Part shown: positions 10,016 through 21,404 of the stretch, one piece after another
How the letters are laid out: the number at the start of each line of letters is the position of its first letter
Numbering within the stretch: position 1 is the stretch's first letter
Source of the DNA: Amyloporia xantha
Lineage: Eukaryota; Basidiomycota; Agaricomycetes; Polyporales; Adustoporiaceae
Assembly (NCBI GenBank): GCA_036971615.1
Contig: JAYKKR010000023.1
Span: forward strand, 496,001-560,000
Reading direction: 5' to 3'
DNA: 64,000 bases
Made by a program: the position numbers and the translations under genes
The notes under the pieces: generated by a model
Seen by the model: only the letters and a program-made list of their open reading frames with translations
The model's database searches: none
Told to the model about the DNA's origin: nothing

Positions 10016-10477
10016 CAATGACGTGGCGCTAGAACACCATCCACTTGCCTTTCCACCATTGATTTTCCCCCAGGTTCTCGCTCGACGAGGAAATCGCCTC
10101 GCCACACGTACTTGGAGAGCCGGTGCGTCTCGATGAGCGGATCGTCGGGCTTGATGGCGGCAATATTGGTAATGACGTTGGTTGCGGTTGCGAGGGAGAA
10201 CTGCGCCATTGCGCTCACCAGGAGCGGAGGCACTCGCAGTCCATTGCACGAGCTGAGCGCCTTCAGCGGCACAAACACGTCGTTCTGAAAAAGCATCAGT
10301 GCGTCCATGGGATGTGCATGTCAAATGAAACACATGGTGTTCACTTACCACCTCTTTCCACAGCGCTGATTCAAACTCTTGATAGCGGGGATCTCCTCAG
10401 GGCGGCGCGACCTTCAACGCCTCTTCAATGCGTGCGGTGGTGAGCAGGATGGAGGGTTGGATGGACGCGACAGACAT
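10012..10477 (-). pseudogene. Unknown transposon-borne gene with in-frame stop
   Basis: The ATG at 10,477 starts MSVASIQPSILLTTARIEE. The frame then meets a TGA after KVAPP but continues as good coding sequence GDPRYQEFESALWKEV to a GTAAGT donor. The intron ends in TTTTTCAG, and exon 2 contains NDVFVPLKAL, a hydrophobic helix (LLVSAMAQFSLATATNVI) and KYVWRGDFLVEREP. The frame ends at 10,012. Arm A shares the TGA, so the break predates the duplication unless the stop is read through. No family is recognised. Confidence 0.5.
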
Positions 10478-10554
10478 GACAGCAGAGGAATGGGGGTAGC
10501 AGAGTGGACAGTGGTGGCAGTAAGAGTCGTGGAGATGAAGTCAGAAGCACACGG

Positions 10555-11858
10555 CACAGCGCGGAAGTCGAAGATGGGCGCCTACCGGAAAGATCCGCGG
10601 CCAACCGATCGGAACTACACGTGTCGCCCTCAAGCCTTTATTACATGCCTCTCGCAAAACTTGGGCGATTGCGCTTTTCTCCACTTCCCCTGACATTGCC
10701 CCTCCACATGCATCAACCAGGTGCGCATGCAATATTCCTTAGCCTGACGCAGCCAATGTACTGACTCATTCCAGCCCGGCCCCTTTTGACTTCGATGCTA
10801 CACAGGAGGAGTCCGATCCCCAGTCCCGTCCCATTTTGGACTTGTCGCCTTCGCCCACAGCCACGCCTGCGCCATCCCGAGCGCCATTCAACTTGCCATC
10901 CTCGCCATCCAAGCCTCCGCCCCCAAAACATTTCCGCTTCGCCCAGTCCCCCACGCCGGTATCTCCTGACAATCGCAATGCAACGTTCAATTTATCACCC
11001 CAGGAACGCCCACCATCCCCTGCGCCATCGCGGCCCTCTGCACACAGAGCTGTTGACTTCGCGATTTCCCCCACCCCCATCTCTCCTGAGCCTCAGCGGC
11101 CCTTCCCTCAATGGTTGAGGGCTGATTTTGACTTATCACGGTCGCCGTCACCCTCGCCCTCTGCGCCATCACGAGACCTGTTCAATATTCCAACATCACC
11201 TATCTTGGATTCCCTCGCTGACCCCTATTTCGACTTGGCGCCATCGCCACAGCACACTCCAAGACCTGGAGGAAACTTCAACATCCCCTTGTCCACTGGC
11301 CCTCGTTCGCCATCCACCCACAACCGTGCTGTGTCTAGATCTCCCCCTGACATTGTGCGTTGGGATTTGCTCGACCTGCCGCCCACTCCTTCACCGGGTA
11401 TGGTCTCATTCACTCCATTAGTCTGATGTACTCATTCATTCTATCATTTCAATACAGGACCCGTTGCTCTACCGGATGGCGGTGTAGATGGCAGCATGAG
11501 TGGCGCCGGGGATGGTGTTGGGGATGGCGCCAGGGATGGCGCCGAGTATGGCGTCGGGGATGGCGCCGAGTATGGCGCCGAGTATGGCGTCGGGGATGGC
11601 GCCAGGGATGTCTCTCGCCTGATGTCTTCGCCATTCGCTAACAGCAGAGAAGAGGGCTTCCCTAGCACAAGGGATACCCAAATCATGCATTTGCAAGGGG
11701 CAGCTTTGCAAGAAAAGCTGAAGCGCATTGAAGAAGACATCAATGTCGCCAACACCATCCTCAGGCTCAACCAGCCTATAAAAACTCTGCTCACTGCTCG
11801 GCCCCCTCGCGATGCTGTCAGCCAGGTGGAATCGATGATGTGGGATGGCTATATTTGA
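10555..11858 (+). CDS. Proline/serine-rich protein with Gly-Asp repeat, transposon-borne
   Basis: Three exons are supported: about 10,555-10,720, 10,775-11,397 and 11,458-11,858. The introns are GTGCGC...TTCCAG and GTATGG...TACAG. An in-frame TGA at about 10,535 means the true start or an upstream exon lies beyond what I can define. The central part is disordered, with repeated motifs of the type F(D/N)L(S/P)xSPxPxxxP spaced about 25 residues apart. The third exon opens with a repeat of GDGARDGAEYGVGDGAEYG type. The C-terminus has a predicted helix (ALQEKLKRIEEDINVANTIL) that could mediate self-association. No catalytic motif is seen. The gene lies inside the TIR element and probably travels with it. 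Confidence 0.55.
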
Positions 11859-12084
11859 GTACCATACAATGTAGACAGTAAATATTGGTTATCACACTGT
11901 CAATGTATCCCATTACTGTCTGTGCTTGAGTAGTCTAATTGGTGATACAAATGAAACATCATGTGAAACTCAACAACAGGCAGTGTTCAAGCATATTTGT
12001 CATTGCAATGCATACAGTACACACTATGTGTATAGAAATGTCATAGAAGACATCAGCCGACAGTAGAGTTCAGGGAGAATTATA

Positions 12085-12414
12085 GTGTTGATGTATGGCG
12101 CAATGGCCAACCCATCCGCCCAGGGGTAAAATATAGCCGAACAGAGCAGGCAATAATATAGCGGTAGAATATAGCGTGGCTGGCCGACACATCTCCACAG
12201 GGTACATTATAGCGTTGGCCGAAGCTACAGAGCAGGCAAAAATATAGCGGTAGAATATGGCGCAGTGGGCCGACACATCGCCCCAGAGTATATTATACCA
12301 TTGGCCGAAGCTACAGCGCAGGCAATATTATGGCGTCGGCCGACGTCCGCTCTCCTTACACTGTAGGGAAAATATCACCCATATCTCTCCCTATAGTGTA
12401 GGCTATAGTGACTG
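12085..12414 (-). repeat. Right terminal inverted repeat and subterminal units
   Basis: The block carries AATATAGCGGTAGAATATGG and TTGGCCGAAGCTACAG units, then ATGGCGTCGGCCGACGTCCG, CACCCATATCTCTCCCTATA and GGCTATAGTGACTG. It is the inverted counterpart of 6303-6635. Confidence 0.8.
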
Positions 12415-12786
12415 TATGGTGTGGCAGTCATCGCAAAATGACTAAGCCGGCTCAGCCCGGCTTGAGCTTTGCGTGATGGACAGCTGTCATCACCGGGCCG
12501 ACATCATGCTTCGCGCCAATCCTCTTCTATAGACACTCAAGCCGCCACCTTCCACATTAGATACAGGGCGGGTGTCTGCTGTTCCCTCTTTTGTACACTA
12601 CCTCATTAGGATTTATGCAACGAGGCTCAAGTTCCCGTCCTCCACGTGGTCACTGGATTCGCATTTTCTCCTCATCCGCATGTTCATCTATCTATTTCAT
12701 TTTCCTAAATTTTCTCTTCGCAAAGTGATTTGCATCCTCATGTCCCTATATTCACATGTCTCCAAAATCTCGTCAGTGTGTTCTAT

Positions 12787-14689
12787 GACTGCCCGGCGTC
12801 TCAAAGCTCGTATAAAACTTGGCTGGGGTCTGTCGCTGAAAGTCACTACCACAACTCTTTTCTCCGTTCATATGGCTCCGGTATTCAGCAAGCTTTCAGC
12901 CTCACCTCGTTCTGAGTTGACTGTGTCCGAACGCTATGATGACGAGGAATCCGTGTGGAAGCACATATTGAAGATAACCCCACGTATTCAGACATTCACC
13001 ACCGATCCTGTACCGTCTCTTAAGGATGCTGCATAGCAAGTGGCCGTTCTAGTCAGTTTCGAGAATTGTGTCTTGCTAAAGTAACATGTTCAGCCCGTGC
13101 GATAGCCTTCAGCGCCCTATCCCACTCGATGAACTTGTCGCCTATTGCGACAAGTTTGATTGGTTATCAAACATAACCTGTTTTTGCTCGCTGCGCGGTG
13201 GCCCCGACCATCCAGTCAAGCTTTTGTCCCATGGAAAGGCGAACATGCCGACAATCCATGTCTTGGCTGTGCACATTGGAAGCGTGGTAAGGTGACCGGA
13301 TGCTCATATTTTCGTAAGTAAACATACACCTAGCTGCTTGCGGTGTAATTCCTGATTCTGCCGTGACACACAGTCAATCTATGCCGCTTGCTGCGTCTGC
13401 CTACTAGTCTCACTGGGCAATCTTATGCACTTTTCCCTCTGAAGGATCCGTTTGGGACTGTTGGGAGTAGTAAGTAATTCTCAACTGTTCCTCTAGTGAT
13501 CACGGCTGACTGGCCAATCCTAAGATATGTCTGATAAAGAGAACTCCGCTGGTATGTTTTCTTTTATATAACACTTCGGTACTGTCAGCTAGCTGATGGC
13601 ATACGACCTGTAGCAGGCCTGGGGCCCTCTTTGCAGCAACAGAAAGGTTAGTATTAAATTGTAGAAGTGTTTCGCTGGTTCACAGTCATATATAGGGAAG
13701 CAACGCATGTTGCCGGCTTCATACGATAAAGTCGAGCCCCCCTCACCGTCCGGCAGCGCAATGTTCTCAAATTTGAACGTGATGTTACCGTTTAGCCATG
13801 GATATAGAATTCAGAGGCCTATCACATCTACACCTCAGGCTCGTCGGCCATACTATGCCGCGGCAGGGATTCAGACACCTACCATTGGTAAGTGTTGCCT
13901 TTAGCTTCTAGATCTGAACACTGTCGTCTCATGCATAATCTATGTTTAGGTGACTGGCCTGGTCTTGAACATGAGTACTTGCACTGTCTTTTGTTGCTAC
14001 TCTCCACTAACGCATGACGTAGACATGGCACCAGGCTATGTTGACGATCCCCTGCGAATATGGACTCCACCCCGCAAGAATATGCTCACCGTGGCATTCA
14101 TGACCTGCCGCTTCCGTCCGACGAAGAAATGGATGCCACCATTCTCAAGCTCATTAGTCGTGACAATCCTGGCGTCGCATACACGCAGTTGCTATCCGTC
14201 TTGGGTGGATGCCGCCATTGCGGCCTCTGTATGGGAGTAAACATGTTCCTTCACCACACTTGTCCTCCCATTCCAGAGAGCTCCCCACTTTCCGATCCGT
14301 CACAATCCTCACAGCCATCTTGTGGTACTCGACACCTGTTATCACCTCTGATCGGTGGCAGTTCGTCTCTCGCACTCGAAGAGTTGCATTCATTCACTTC
14401 AGTCCCCGATACCACTTATCCGCCATCCACCTCGAGCAGTATGACCATAGGGACTCCTTCGACTGAGTCATCTGTTGAAGTCATTTGTGCTCTCCTTCCC
14501 TTGGGTTCAACCTCTCTTGGCAAAAGAGAGGCCAGTTCTGAAAATTTTCCATCGTCTCCCTCTCACGACTATCATCTTCAATCTCAGCGTCCCGTGAAAC
14601 GTAGGCGAATCCTCAGGGCATGCATCCCAAAAGCTGAGCAAGCTCGTGAGGTCATCGATCTCACACTTGACACCTCGGAATTCGATTAG
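12787..14689 (+). CDS. Unrecognised gene, multi-exon, with CxxC...HxC-type motif near its end
   Basis: Coding-like segments are 12,787-13,036 (MTARRLKARIKLGW to SLKDAA), 13,090-13,310 and 14,060-14,689. Short intron-like blocks lie between them (GTAAGT and GTAAGTAATT donors near 13,313 and 13,470). I could not fix the splicing. The last exon contains LLSVLGGCRHCGLCMG followed by HHTC, a possible zinc-binding cluster. It then runs through a long Ser/Pro-rich stretch and ends with a basic KRRRIL and REVIDLTLDTSEFD. The middle segment contains NPCLGCAHWKRGKVTGC in one frame. Cysteine-cluster proteins of this kind are common next to mobile elements in agaricomycetes. The gene converges with the EST1-like gene. 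One gene or two cannot be decided. Confidence 0.4.
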
Positions 14690-16979
14690 GGTGATTGTAT
14701 TTACTTTCTCTGTAATGTTCTGTATCATATCTTGAGTTGGTGTGCCGTTTTTGATAGTATGATTTGAGTATATATGCACGCATGTTGGGAAGACGTGTAT
14801 GTTCTTAGTCGACTGAAACTCATCAATAAATATATGTGAAGACTGTAATCATCCATTTGGGTCGAGTATATACACCAGAAAGACCAGGCATATGGAGGTC
14901 GGCATCCGAAATCTTGCCATTCGGCCTGTCCTCGTTGTCCCGCTCGATTTGTTTGCGCATATCCGCGACTTGCTGTTCGATCTTGGGTGCCATTCAGTAG
15001 ATCCCAGCTGCATGCATGAGCAATGCACGGACGTGGTAGGGCGTCGTGGTGGACGCTTGAGTCTGCGCCTGTCCTCTTCCTGCCACCTCGAGACCTTCTC
15101 CGCCAGGACGCCATCGACTTTCCACTGCCCTCGGCCATCCCCACTTGGAGGCGGGACGTAGTGGAAACCTTTGACGTACTTCGCAATTTTAAGTCCGGCA
15201 GGGGCGACGCACACCCACCGCTTGCAAAGCTCGCCGCGCATCGGGTCCCCTTTCGAGTCATCATCATCACCATCCTCAATGATCCCGTCCGTCTGATCGC
15301 CGGACTCGATCTTGTCGAGAACCTCCATCTCGATGTTGTGCTCTTCGGATGCAGCCTCCTGTGACCAGAAGCCCATGGCATAGACCTTCTTGCCACTCCA
15401 GCCCATGCCTCGCAGGCAGCAGTCCTCGGCCAGCGGCTTGGATCCACTTGTCAACAACGGCGCGCCATCGCCACACTCCTTCTGAAACTCGCGGTACATG
15501 ATCCGACGGGGTACGCTCTCGAGGAACTTTGCAAGAACATTCCACGGGATAGCGCGCTCCAATATCGCAAGCGCGTGGCTGTCCTTCAGCGTGGTGGCGA
15601 GGAATGTAAGGAAGATGGTGATGTATGGGTTGAGGGTCGAGTGTGCGAATGGTGATGATTTTCGCATCGGCTTCTCAAGGACGTGGGCGAGCATTGAGAA
15701 CGCGAGCTGCATACCTGTCGACAGCGCCGGGGGAAGCGTGGGCTCGCTCGGGGATGGGATGGCGTCAGAGAGCATGGGGGAAGACTTGTGATGTGCGCAT
15801 AGCGCCTCGGGAGGCACATCTTCATCATCAATGTCCATCCTCTTCTCATCATCCTCCGCCTTCTTTGCCATTAACTTCACTCGTCCAGCTGCGGCGTTCG
15901 CCACTATTGGGCTGACGCTCGCCTTGCCGATGTGTGCTTCTCGACCTCCGATACCGGAGATGCGCCTGAGGACAGTGTTTGGCCGACCATATTCCAAGAC
16001 GGCGCCCAGGTTCACGACAGCCATCATGATCCAGTCGTGTTCTTGAACAACGGTGCCTTCTAGATACGCCCCATAAGTTAGCATGTGTCCTTAAGGGTAA
16101 GAAGAACTAGCACACAACCCGAGCCTGTGGTCAGTGGGGCTTGCACCGAGGGTTGCCATAATTGAGAACCCTCGAGGCTAGTCCCAGGTACACGACCCGG
16201 GGAGAATGCTAGCATTTCACACGTGGCGATATTGAGAGATAGAACATGCTACGAACCTTCGATATAGAGCTTCTCCTCGAAGCGATCCAGTACGCGCCGG
16301 AAGTCGTCTAGCTGAATATTCGTGAAGAGAATGCTGTGCGGCAAGATGAAGAGCTCCGTGAGCCCCGCGTCCGGTGCCTGGCGACGTGCTTGGGCAGGGG
16401 GTGACCACAGCTGAAGGATAGACTCTCTTGCCATGGTAAAGGGATGCAGCGCGATCATGCTGGTTTGATATTAGCGCTTCCTGTCATCAGGAATAGAGAT
16501 CGATAATCACACACCTCCTCACGAAATGGTACGTCGCCCTCAACTCCTCATCGCTTGGGTCCTTCTCCCGACTCAGCAGCCCAAGGTGGTGATGCAGCTT
16601 GCCCGTGCCCGGTGTCAGCGCCAGTCCCCGCGCAAACCACTCGCGCGCAATTTGGCGCCACCGCTCCTTCTCCAGCTCGAGCTCCATCAGCCTCGCGGCG
16701 GCGACGCTGACACTCGGGCTGTCATTCTGTTGACAACAGGCATGAGACGGCGGCGAGTCGTCGATGCGCGCGGCAGGAGTTTGGTGGAGGGGATCTTTGG
16801 CTTGTCAGAGCTGTCATTATCGTCATCATCCGCGGGCTGAGGGACATCGAGGTGGACTCACAACAGAGCTGACGCTCCAGGTCTGGGGAGGCTACCTGAA
16901 GTAGTTTGCATGCTGTCGAGGAGGGCGCACACCGCCATGCGATACCAAGCGAGGTCGCCTAGCGCTTCCACCCATGTAC

Positions 16980-17552
16980 TGTCGCGACTTAGAGTCAAGC
17001 GACAGGGGAAGAACAAACCTAAAAGGCCGAGGGCGTTCGACTAGGTCTTTACCGAAGCGATGACGAGCTATGCTCAAGTCTAAGGCTAGGGACAAGATAA
17101 ATAAATGTAAGTGATGGTAAGTATGTACAGGCAAGCTTGGCTTACCTAGGGACAAGAGGTCGAAACTGAAGTCCCCAGGCAGAGGCATACTACTTATATA
17201 CTACAAGAGTTCAGGGCAGGCTATCTTCATGGTCCGTGCGCAGGTGGTCTGTGCGCAGCCTGAGTAAGCAGGCTATCATGAGTCATAAGTGATGTCGTGA
17301 GCGGAGCCCGGCGGGGCCCGAGGTCGGCCGGCACCGTGCTTAAGTAAACGTCCGTAAAGGGAAGGCGGGACGGAGTCCGTGGGAAGGGAACATGTGACCT
17401 GTAATGGTCGACGCGTCTAAGTCCATGAACAAGGAGCTTGCGATGTGTACCGTAGAATGGCCGTTCGAATAAGAAGGGAAAATAACGATGAGTAAAAGGA
17501 GAAAATCGTCCGTATATAGAAAGGAAGAAACGCTCGATGTCAACTCGTGACA
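16980..17552 (-). repeat. 3' LTR of Gypsy copy 1 (573 bp)
   Basis: The LTR is bounded by TGTCGCGACTTAGAG and CAACTCGTGACA on the plus strand. It shares with the 3' LTR of copy 2 a 3-bp insertion (CTATCATGAG) and the variant ACGTCCGTAA, neither of which is in either 5' LTR. Confidence 0.95.
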
Positions 17553-17555
17553 GTA

Positions 17556-17566
17556 CCCCCCTCCTA
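17556..17566 (-). promoter_or_regulatory. Polypurine tract of Gypsy copy 1
   Basis: The plus strand reads CCCCCCTCC next to the 3' LTR, i.e. a GGAGGGGGG purine run on the coding strand. It is the usual primer site for plus-strand DNA synthesis. Confidence 0.7.
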
Positions 17567-20500
17567 ACGCCGCATGACCTCATGCGCGCTTCCTTTCCCC
17601 ATCTCCCAACCAGAACGGCAACGTGCTTCGGTCATTGCTTCAGGAAGTGGACGAAACTGCAAGCCAGCAAAGACAGCGGCATTGAGTCGACGAGGCGCAC
17701 TAGGGTGTCTACGATGGAAGATCTCGATGAGTTCCTTTGCGTTTGCTACGTTACGCGCTGGTTCCCAAGACGTATGGGACTCATCGTATCCTTTCCATTT
17801 GACGAGGTACTGAAGCTGGCGGCGGAATATACGTGAATCTTTGATTCGCTCAACTTCGTACTCGTCTTCGCCTTCGACCTCAATAGGTGGCGGTTCGTCT
17901 GGTTCTCGACCCGGGATTTCACTACGCGAATGCTTGCTGAGCAAGGAGACGTGGAAGACCGGATGAACTGGCACCGACTTGGGCAACTTCAGTTCATAGT
18001 CTAAATCACCGATCTTCCGTGTAACAGGGAAGGGACCAAGGCGTTTGGGACTTAGCTTCTTGCTCGGCTGTTTCAGTTTCAGATTACGAGCATCCAGCCA
18101 CACCTTGTCACCTGGTTCGAACACCGGTGCCTCCTGCACTTGCTTATCGTAGTACGTTTTCATACGCTCAGCAGACAGCTCCAGCGCAGCGTGCGTGTCA
18201 TCCCGTACTTCCTGCAACAACTTCAACCTGTCTTCCGCAGCGGGCACCTTCGACATGGGGTTCAAGCGGATTTGAAGATCGGGGTTATACGCCTGGTTCA
18301 AGAAGAAAGGGGAATAACCAGTTGCAGAGTGAACTCGATTGTTCAGTGCAAACTCTGCAAAAGGCAACTGCTTCGCCCAATCATCCTGGCGATGGCTGAC
18401 ATAAGCCCTAAGATACTGCTCGATCTCCTGATTCCACCGCTCCGTCTGCCCGTCTGTCTGAGGGTGAAAGGCAGTCGACATGGCTGGTTCGATATTCATC
18501 CCTTTGTAGATCGCATGCAGATACTTTGACGCGAATTGGGGACCTCGGTCTGATATGACCTTGGCCGGGGCCCCATGATGTGAAAAGACATCGCGTATAT
18601 AAAGTTCCGCAGCACCCTCAGCAGTCAGAGTCTCGTGACATGCCGAGAAGTGTACCATCTTGGTGAAGCGATCTGCAGTGACCAGGATTGAATCGAACCC
18701 ATCGGACTTGGGGAGACCCACAATCATATCGGTGGTAATAACCTGCCAAGGGCGCTCTGGAATCTCATTCGGTTTGAGCGGCCCCTGTGGTTTAGCGGGG
18801 AATGTCTTGGTACGGTTGCACGTGTCGCAGGTGCTTACGTACTCATTGACGAACTTGGACATTCCTGGCCACCAATAGTTTCGTGACACCAACTCGAGGG
18901 TCTTGGCCCGACCCGGATGACCGGCTGCAGGTGCGTCGTGGTGGATTTTGACAATATCCCGCCGAAGCTCTGCATTTTTCGGGACGTAAACGCACCCTCG
19001 AAATAGCAGAAGCCCTTGCTCGGCGTTCCACTCAGTGAAGTCGCGCTGGAGCCGGGGCGGGCCTAGATTCTGAATCTTTTCTAGGGCGTCCGCCACCTCC
19101 CGATCCTTGTCCGAACATTCTCGAATCCGCTTCAGAAGTGATCGATCTGCCACAACTGCTGCATGCCCGCGCTGCGTGGAGGAAATGCGGAACTGTTCCG
19201 GTTTCAGGACAATCTGATCCACGTTGTCATCGTCATCTCCAACCTGGAGGTCCGGGCGACGAGACAAGGCATCAGCCTTTCCATTCGACTTGCCCGATTT
19301 GTGAGTGATAGTGAAATCGAAGCGGGACAGGTACAGAGCCCATCTCGCTTGTCGTCGCGTGAGATGCTGAGCCGTGCGCCAATACTCGAGGTTCTTATGA
19401 TCCGAAAGGATCTCGAACGTGTTAGGGCAACCCTCGAGGTAGTGACGCCAGTCCTCCAAGGCTTCGATTATCGCTAACATCTCCTTGTCGTAGATCTCGT
19501 AATTACGCTGGGCAGAGTCCATACCCCGAGATCGGTAAGCCACCGGATGCCACTTGCCATCCTCCTGCTTTTGCGAAAGTACGCCACCGGTTGCGTACCC
19601 AGAGGCATCCACCTCTAGCCGCGTTTCCCGGTTTTGGTCATACAGTGCTAAGACAGGTGTGGTGCTAAAGCAGCGTTTCAGCTCCTCAAATGCGGACTGC
19701 TCTTCCTCGCCCCACCGCCAGGGCACGTTCCCAGTTAGGCGATCAAGGGGTTGCGTGATCTTTGCAAAATCCTTGATGAAGCGGCGGTAGAAGTTGGCAA
19801 ACCCTCGGAACTTTTGGATGTCTTTAACATTCCGAGGGGTGGGCCACTCCATGATTCCGCGGATCTTTGCAGGATCCATCGCTACTTCACCATTCCCTAC
19901 GATCATGCCTAAATAGTCTGTTTTAGGAACGTCCCACTCGCACTTCTCCGGTTTCAGAAAGAGATCATTTTTCTGAAGGCGACGTAATACTTCACGGGTA
20001 ACTTTCTCATGCTCCAGCTTATCCGTGGAGAAGATGAGAATGTCGTCGAGGTAGACCGTGAGTTTTCCTTCTGCAATGAGATCTCCGAAGATGTCATTCA
20101 TCATTGCTTGGAAGGTCGCAGGAGAATTGGTGAGACCGAAGAACATAACCGATGGTTCGTACAACCCTCGATTAGTTACAAACGCAGCCTTCCATTCATC
20201 TCCGAGTTTGATCCGTACGTTATTATACCCCCATCGGATGTCGAACTTTGTAAAGATCGAGGCACCTTTGAGTTTGTCGACAAGTTCAGAGATCAATGGC
20301 AGCGGATAGCGGTTTTTGACCGTGATCTCGTTAAGCCGTCGGTAGTCCTGTACGGGTCGAAGTGATCCATCCTTCTTTTTGATGAAGAAGAAGGGAGAGG
20401 ATATGGGCGACTTCGATTCCCGTATATAACCTTTGGCTAGCTGCTCCTTAAGGAACTTGTCTAACTCGCCTTGTTCGTTGTGCGACAGTGGGTATACCCT

Positions 20501-21038
20501 CGAATGGAACGTTTTTGCGTCAGGAATCAGCTCTATAGCATGATCATAAGGCTTATGCTCCGGAAGTCGTTCCGAGGCTTCTTTGGAGAAGACCTTCAAG
20601 AACTCGTGAAACTTTTCCGGCACCATTTCTTCGACGCTTTTGACCTCTCGCTTCTTGTACTCCTCTTCAGCAAGGACTTGTGAATAGGTATGTCCTGCTG
20701 CGACATACAGTTGTGGAGCACCGGGGAGGTTGACACCACGCTCCCAGGCTTCAAGAAGGTCGTCTTCGTTCCATTCGACCGTTGGATCCAACTCTGATTC
20801 CTCCTCAGGTGATACCTTACTACGTACCTTACCCTTGGTTGACCATTTGGCTTTCCGCAAACGTTTCTGCGCCGTGGGCCTGTCCCCCATATCACGCGTA
20901 GACGCTGCTTGTTCCGTCTGGCCAACCTTTCGGGCTTGACACACTTCAGGGCACCTATCCAGTTTGAACGAGCCACTCTCCCAATCAATATCAGGGTTAT
21001 GCTCGCGAAGCCAATCGAGCCCGATTATGACGTCTTCC
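17564..21038 (-). CDS. pol: Gypsy copy 1 Pol: RT, RNase H, integrase, chromodomain
   Basis: A single open frame of at least 1,126 codons replicates and inserts the element. Counted from codon 1 near 20,944, the reverse transcriptase has FFFIKKKDGSLRPVQDYRRL and the catalytic YLDDILIFS near residue 298. RNase H follows (LEVDASGYATGG, YEIYDKEMLAIIEAL). Integrase has an HHCC finger near residue 668 (HHDAPAAGH...CDTC) and the D-D-E triad (TTDMI, VISDRGPQF, QTDGQTERW). A chromodomain sits near residue 1030 (LQYLVKWKGYDESHTSWEP), which in chromoviruses directs insertion to marked chromatin. The frame extends upstream to about 21,038, overlapping the protease in a -1 frame. The frame is intact. Confidence 0.93.
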
Positions 21039-21400
21039 GGCCGATGTCTGTCACCGTAAATACCATCTTCTCGATATGGTCTCCTATCTGCATTTGTAGC
21101 ACGGCTACGTCCGTGATGCTTCCGTTTTTGTTGAGCGATCCATCGATGTTGTATAGCGGAATGGGGCGCCCCAACTTCCGTGTTCGTACGTTGTTCTCTT
21201 GGATGAATCGTTTATGGATAAACTTCGTGGTGGCACCGCTGTCCACCATGGCAATTACCTCTTTCTGCCGTCTTTCGCCAATTAACTGTATCGGAATGTG
21301 AAAATGTTGAGAGCCGTGATCTATTTCGTAAACATTTGCAGCTTGTAGTACAGAAAATTGATTCGTAACGGGTCCAGCGCGCGCGGCAGCAAGCGTGGAC
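21025..21400 (-). CDS. Gypsy copy 1 protease
   Basis: This is an aspartic protease segment with active-site motif MVDSGATTKFIHKRF, preceded by FSVLQAANVYEID and ending DIGRKTS-stop. It has no start codon of its own. Its frame is -1 relative to gag, and the stop of gag lies within CATTTTTAA, so it is probably made by frameshifting. Pol then lies in a further -1 frame. Confidence 0.8.
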
Positions 21401-21404
21401 CGAA

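Larger units (their letters stand above)
7798..10452 (-). repeat. Arm B of the 2.65-kb inverted duplication
   Basis: This is the reverse-complement twin of 1546-4193. Homology ends on one side inside GTTGCCGCCGG (4193/7798), after which only weak similarity remains. On the other side it ends a few codons downstream of the ATG of the gene at 10,477. Arm B has the complete start of that gene and the intact frame of the 9463 gene, so it is the better preserved copy. Confidence 0.9.
6303..12414. mobile_element. 6.1-kb TIR element with subterminal repeats, probably KDZ-related and non-autonomous
   Basis: The ends are inverted copies of each other. The left reads CAGTCATTATAGCC...TAGGGAGAGATATGGGTGAT...GGAGAGCGGACGTCGGCCGA and the right is its reverse complement ending GGCTATAGTGACTG. 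Inside each terminus are two to three units of about 90 bp containing GCCATATTCTACCGCTATAT or a close variant. The interior holds the inverted arm B with three genes and a proline-rich gene at 10,555-11,858. No DDE/RNase H-like transposase is visible. The only transposase-related signal is the KDZ N-terminal-like gene at 9463. I could not find a convincing target duplication, so exact ends are uncertain by some bases. Confidence 0.6.

Noticed and set aside
12572..12786. Upstream extension of the 12,787 gene with a hydrophobic stretch
   Set aside because: The segment is AT-rich with weak coding character; the hydrophobic run could come from pyrimidine-rich promoter or intron sequence.
16090..16256. 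Possible structured RNA gene between EST1 exons
   Set aside because: The 167-bp block has an intron donor (GTTCGT) and acceptor (TTAAG) joining conserved coding sequence, so an intron is the simpler reading.
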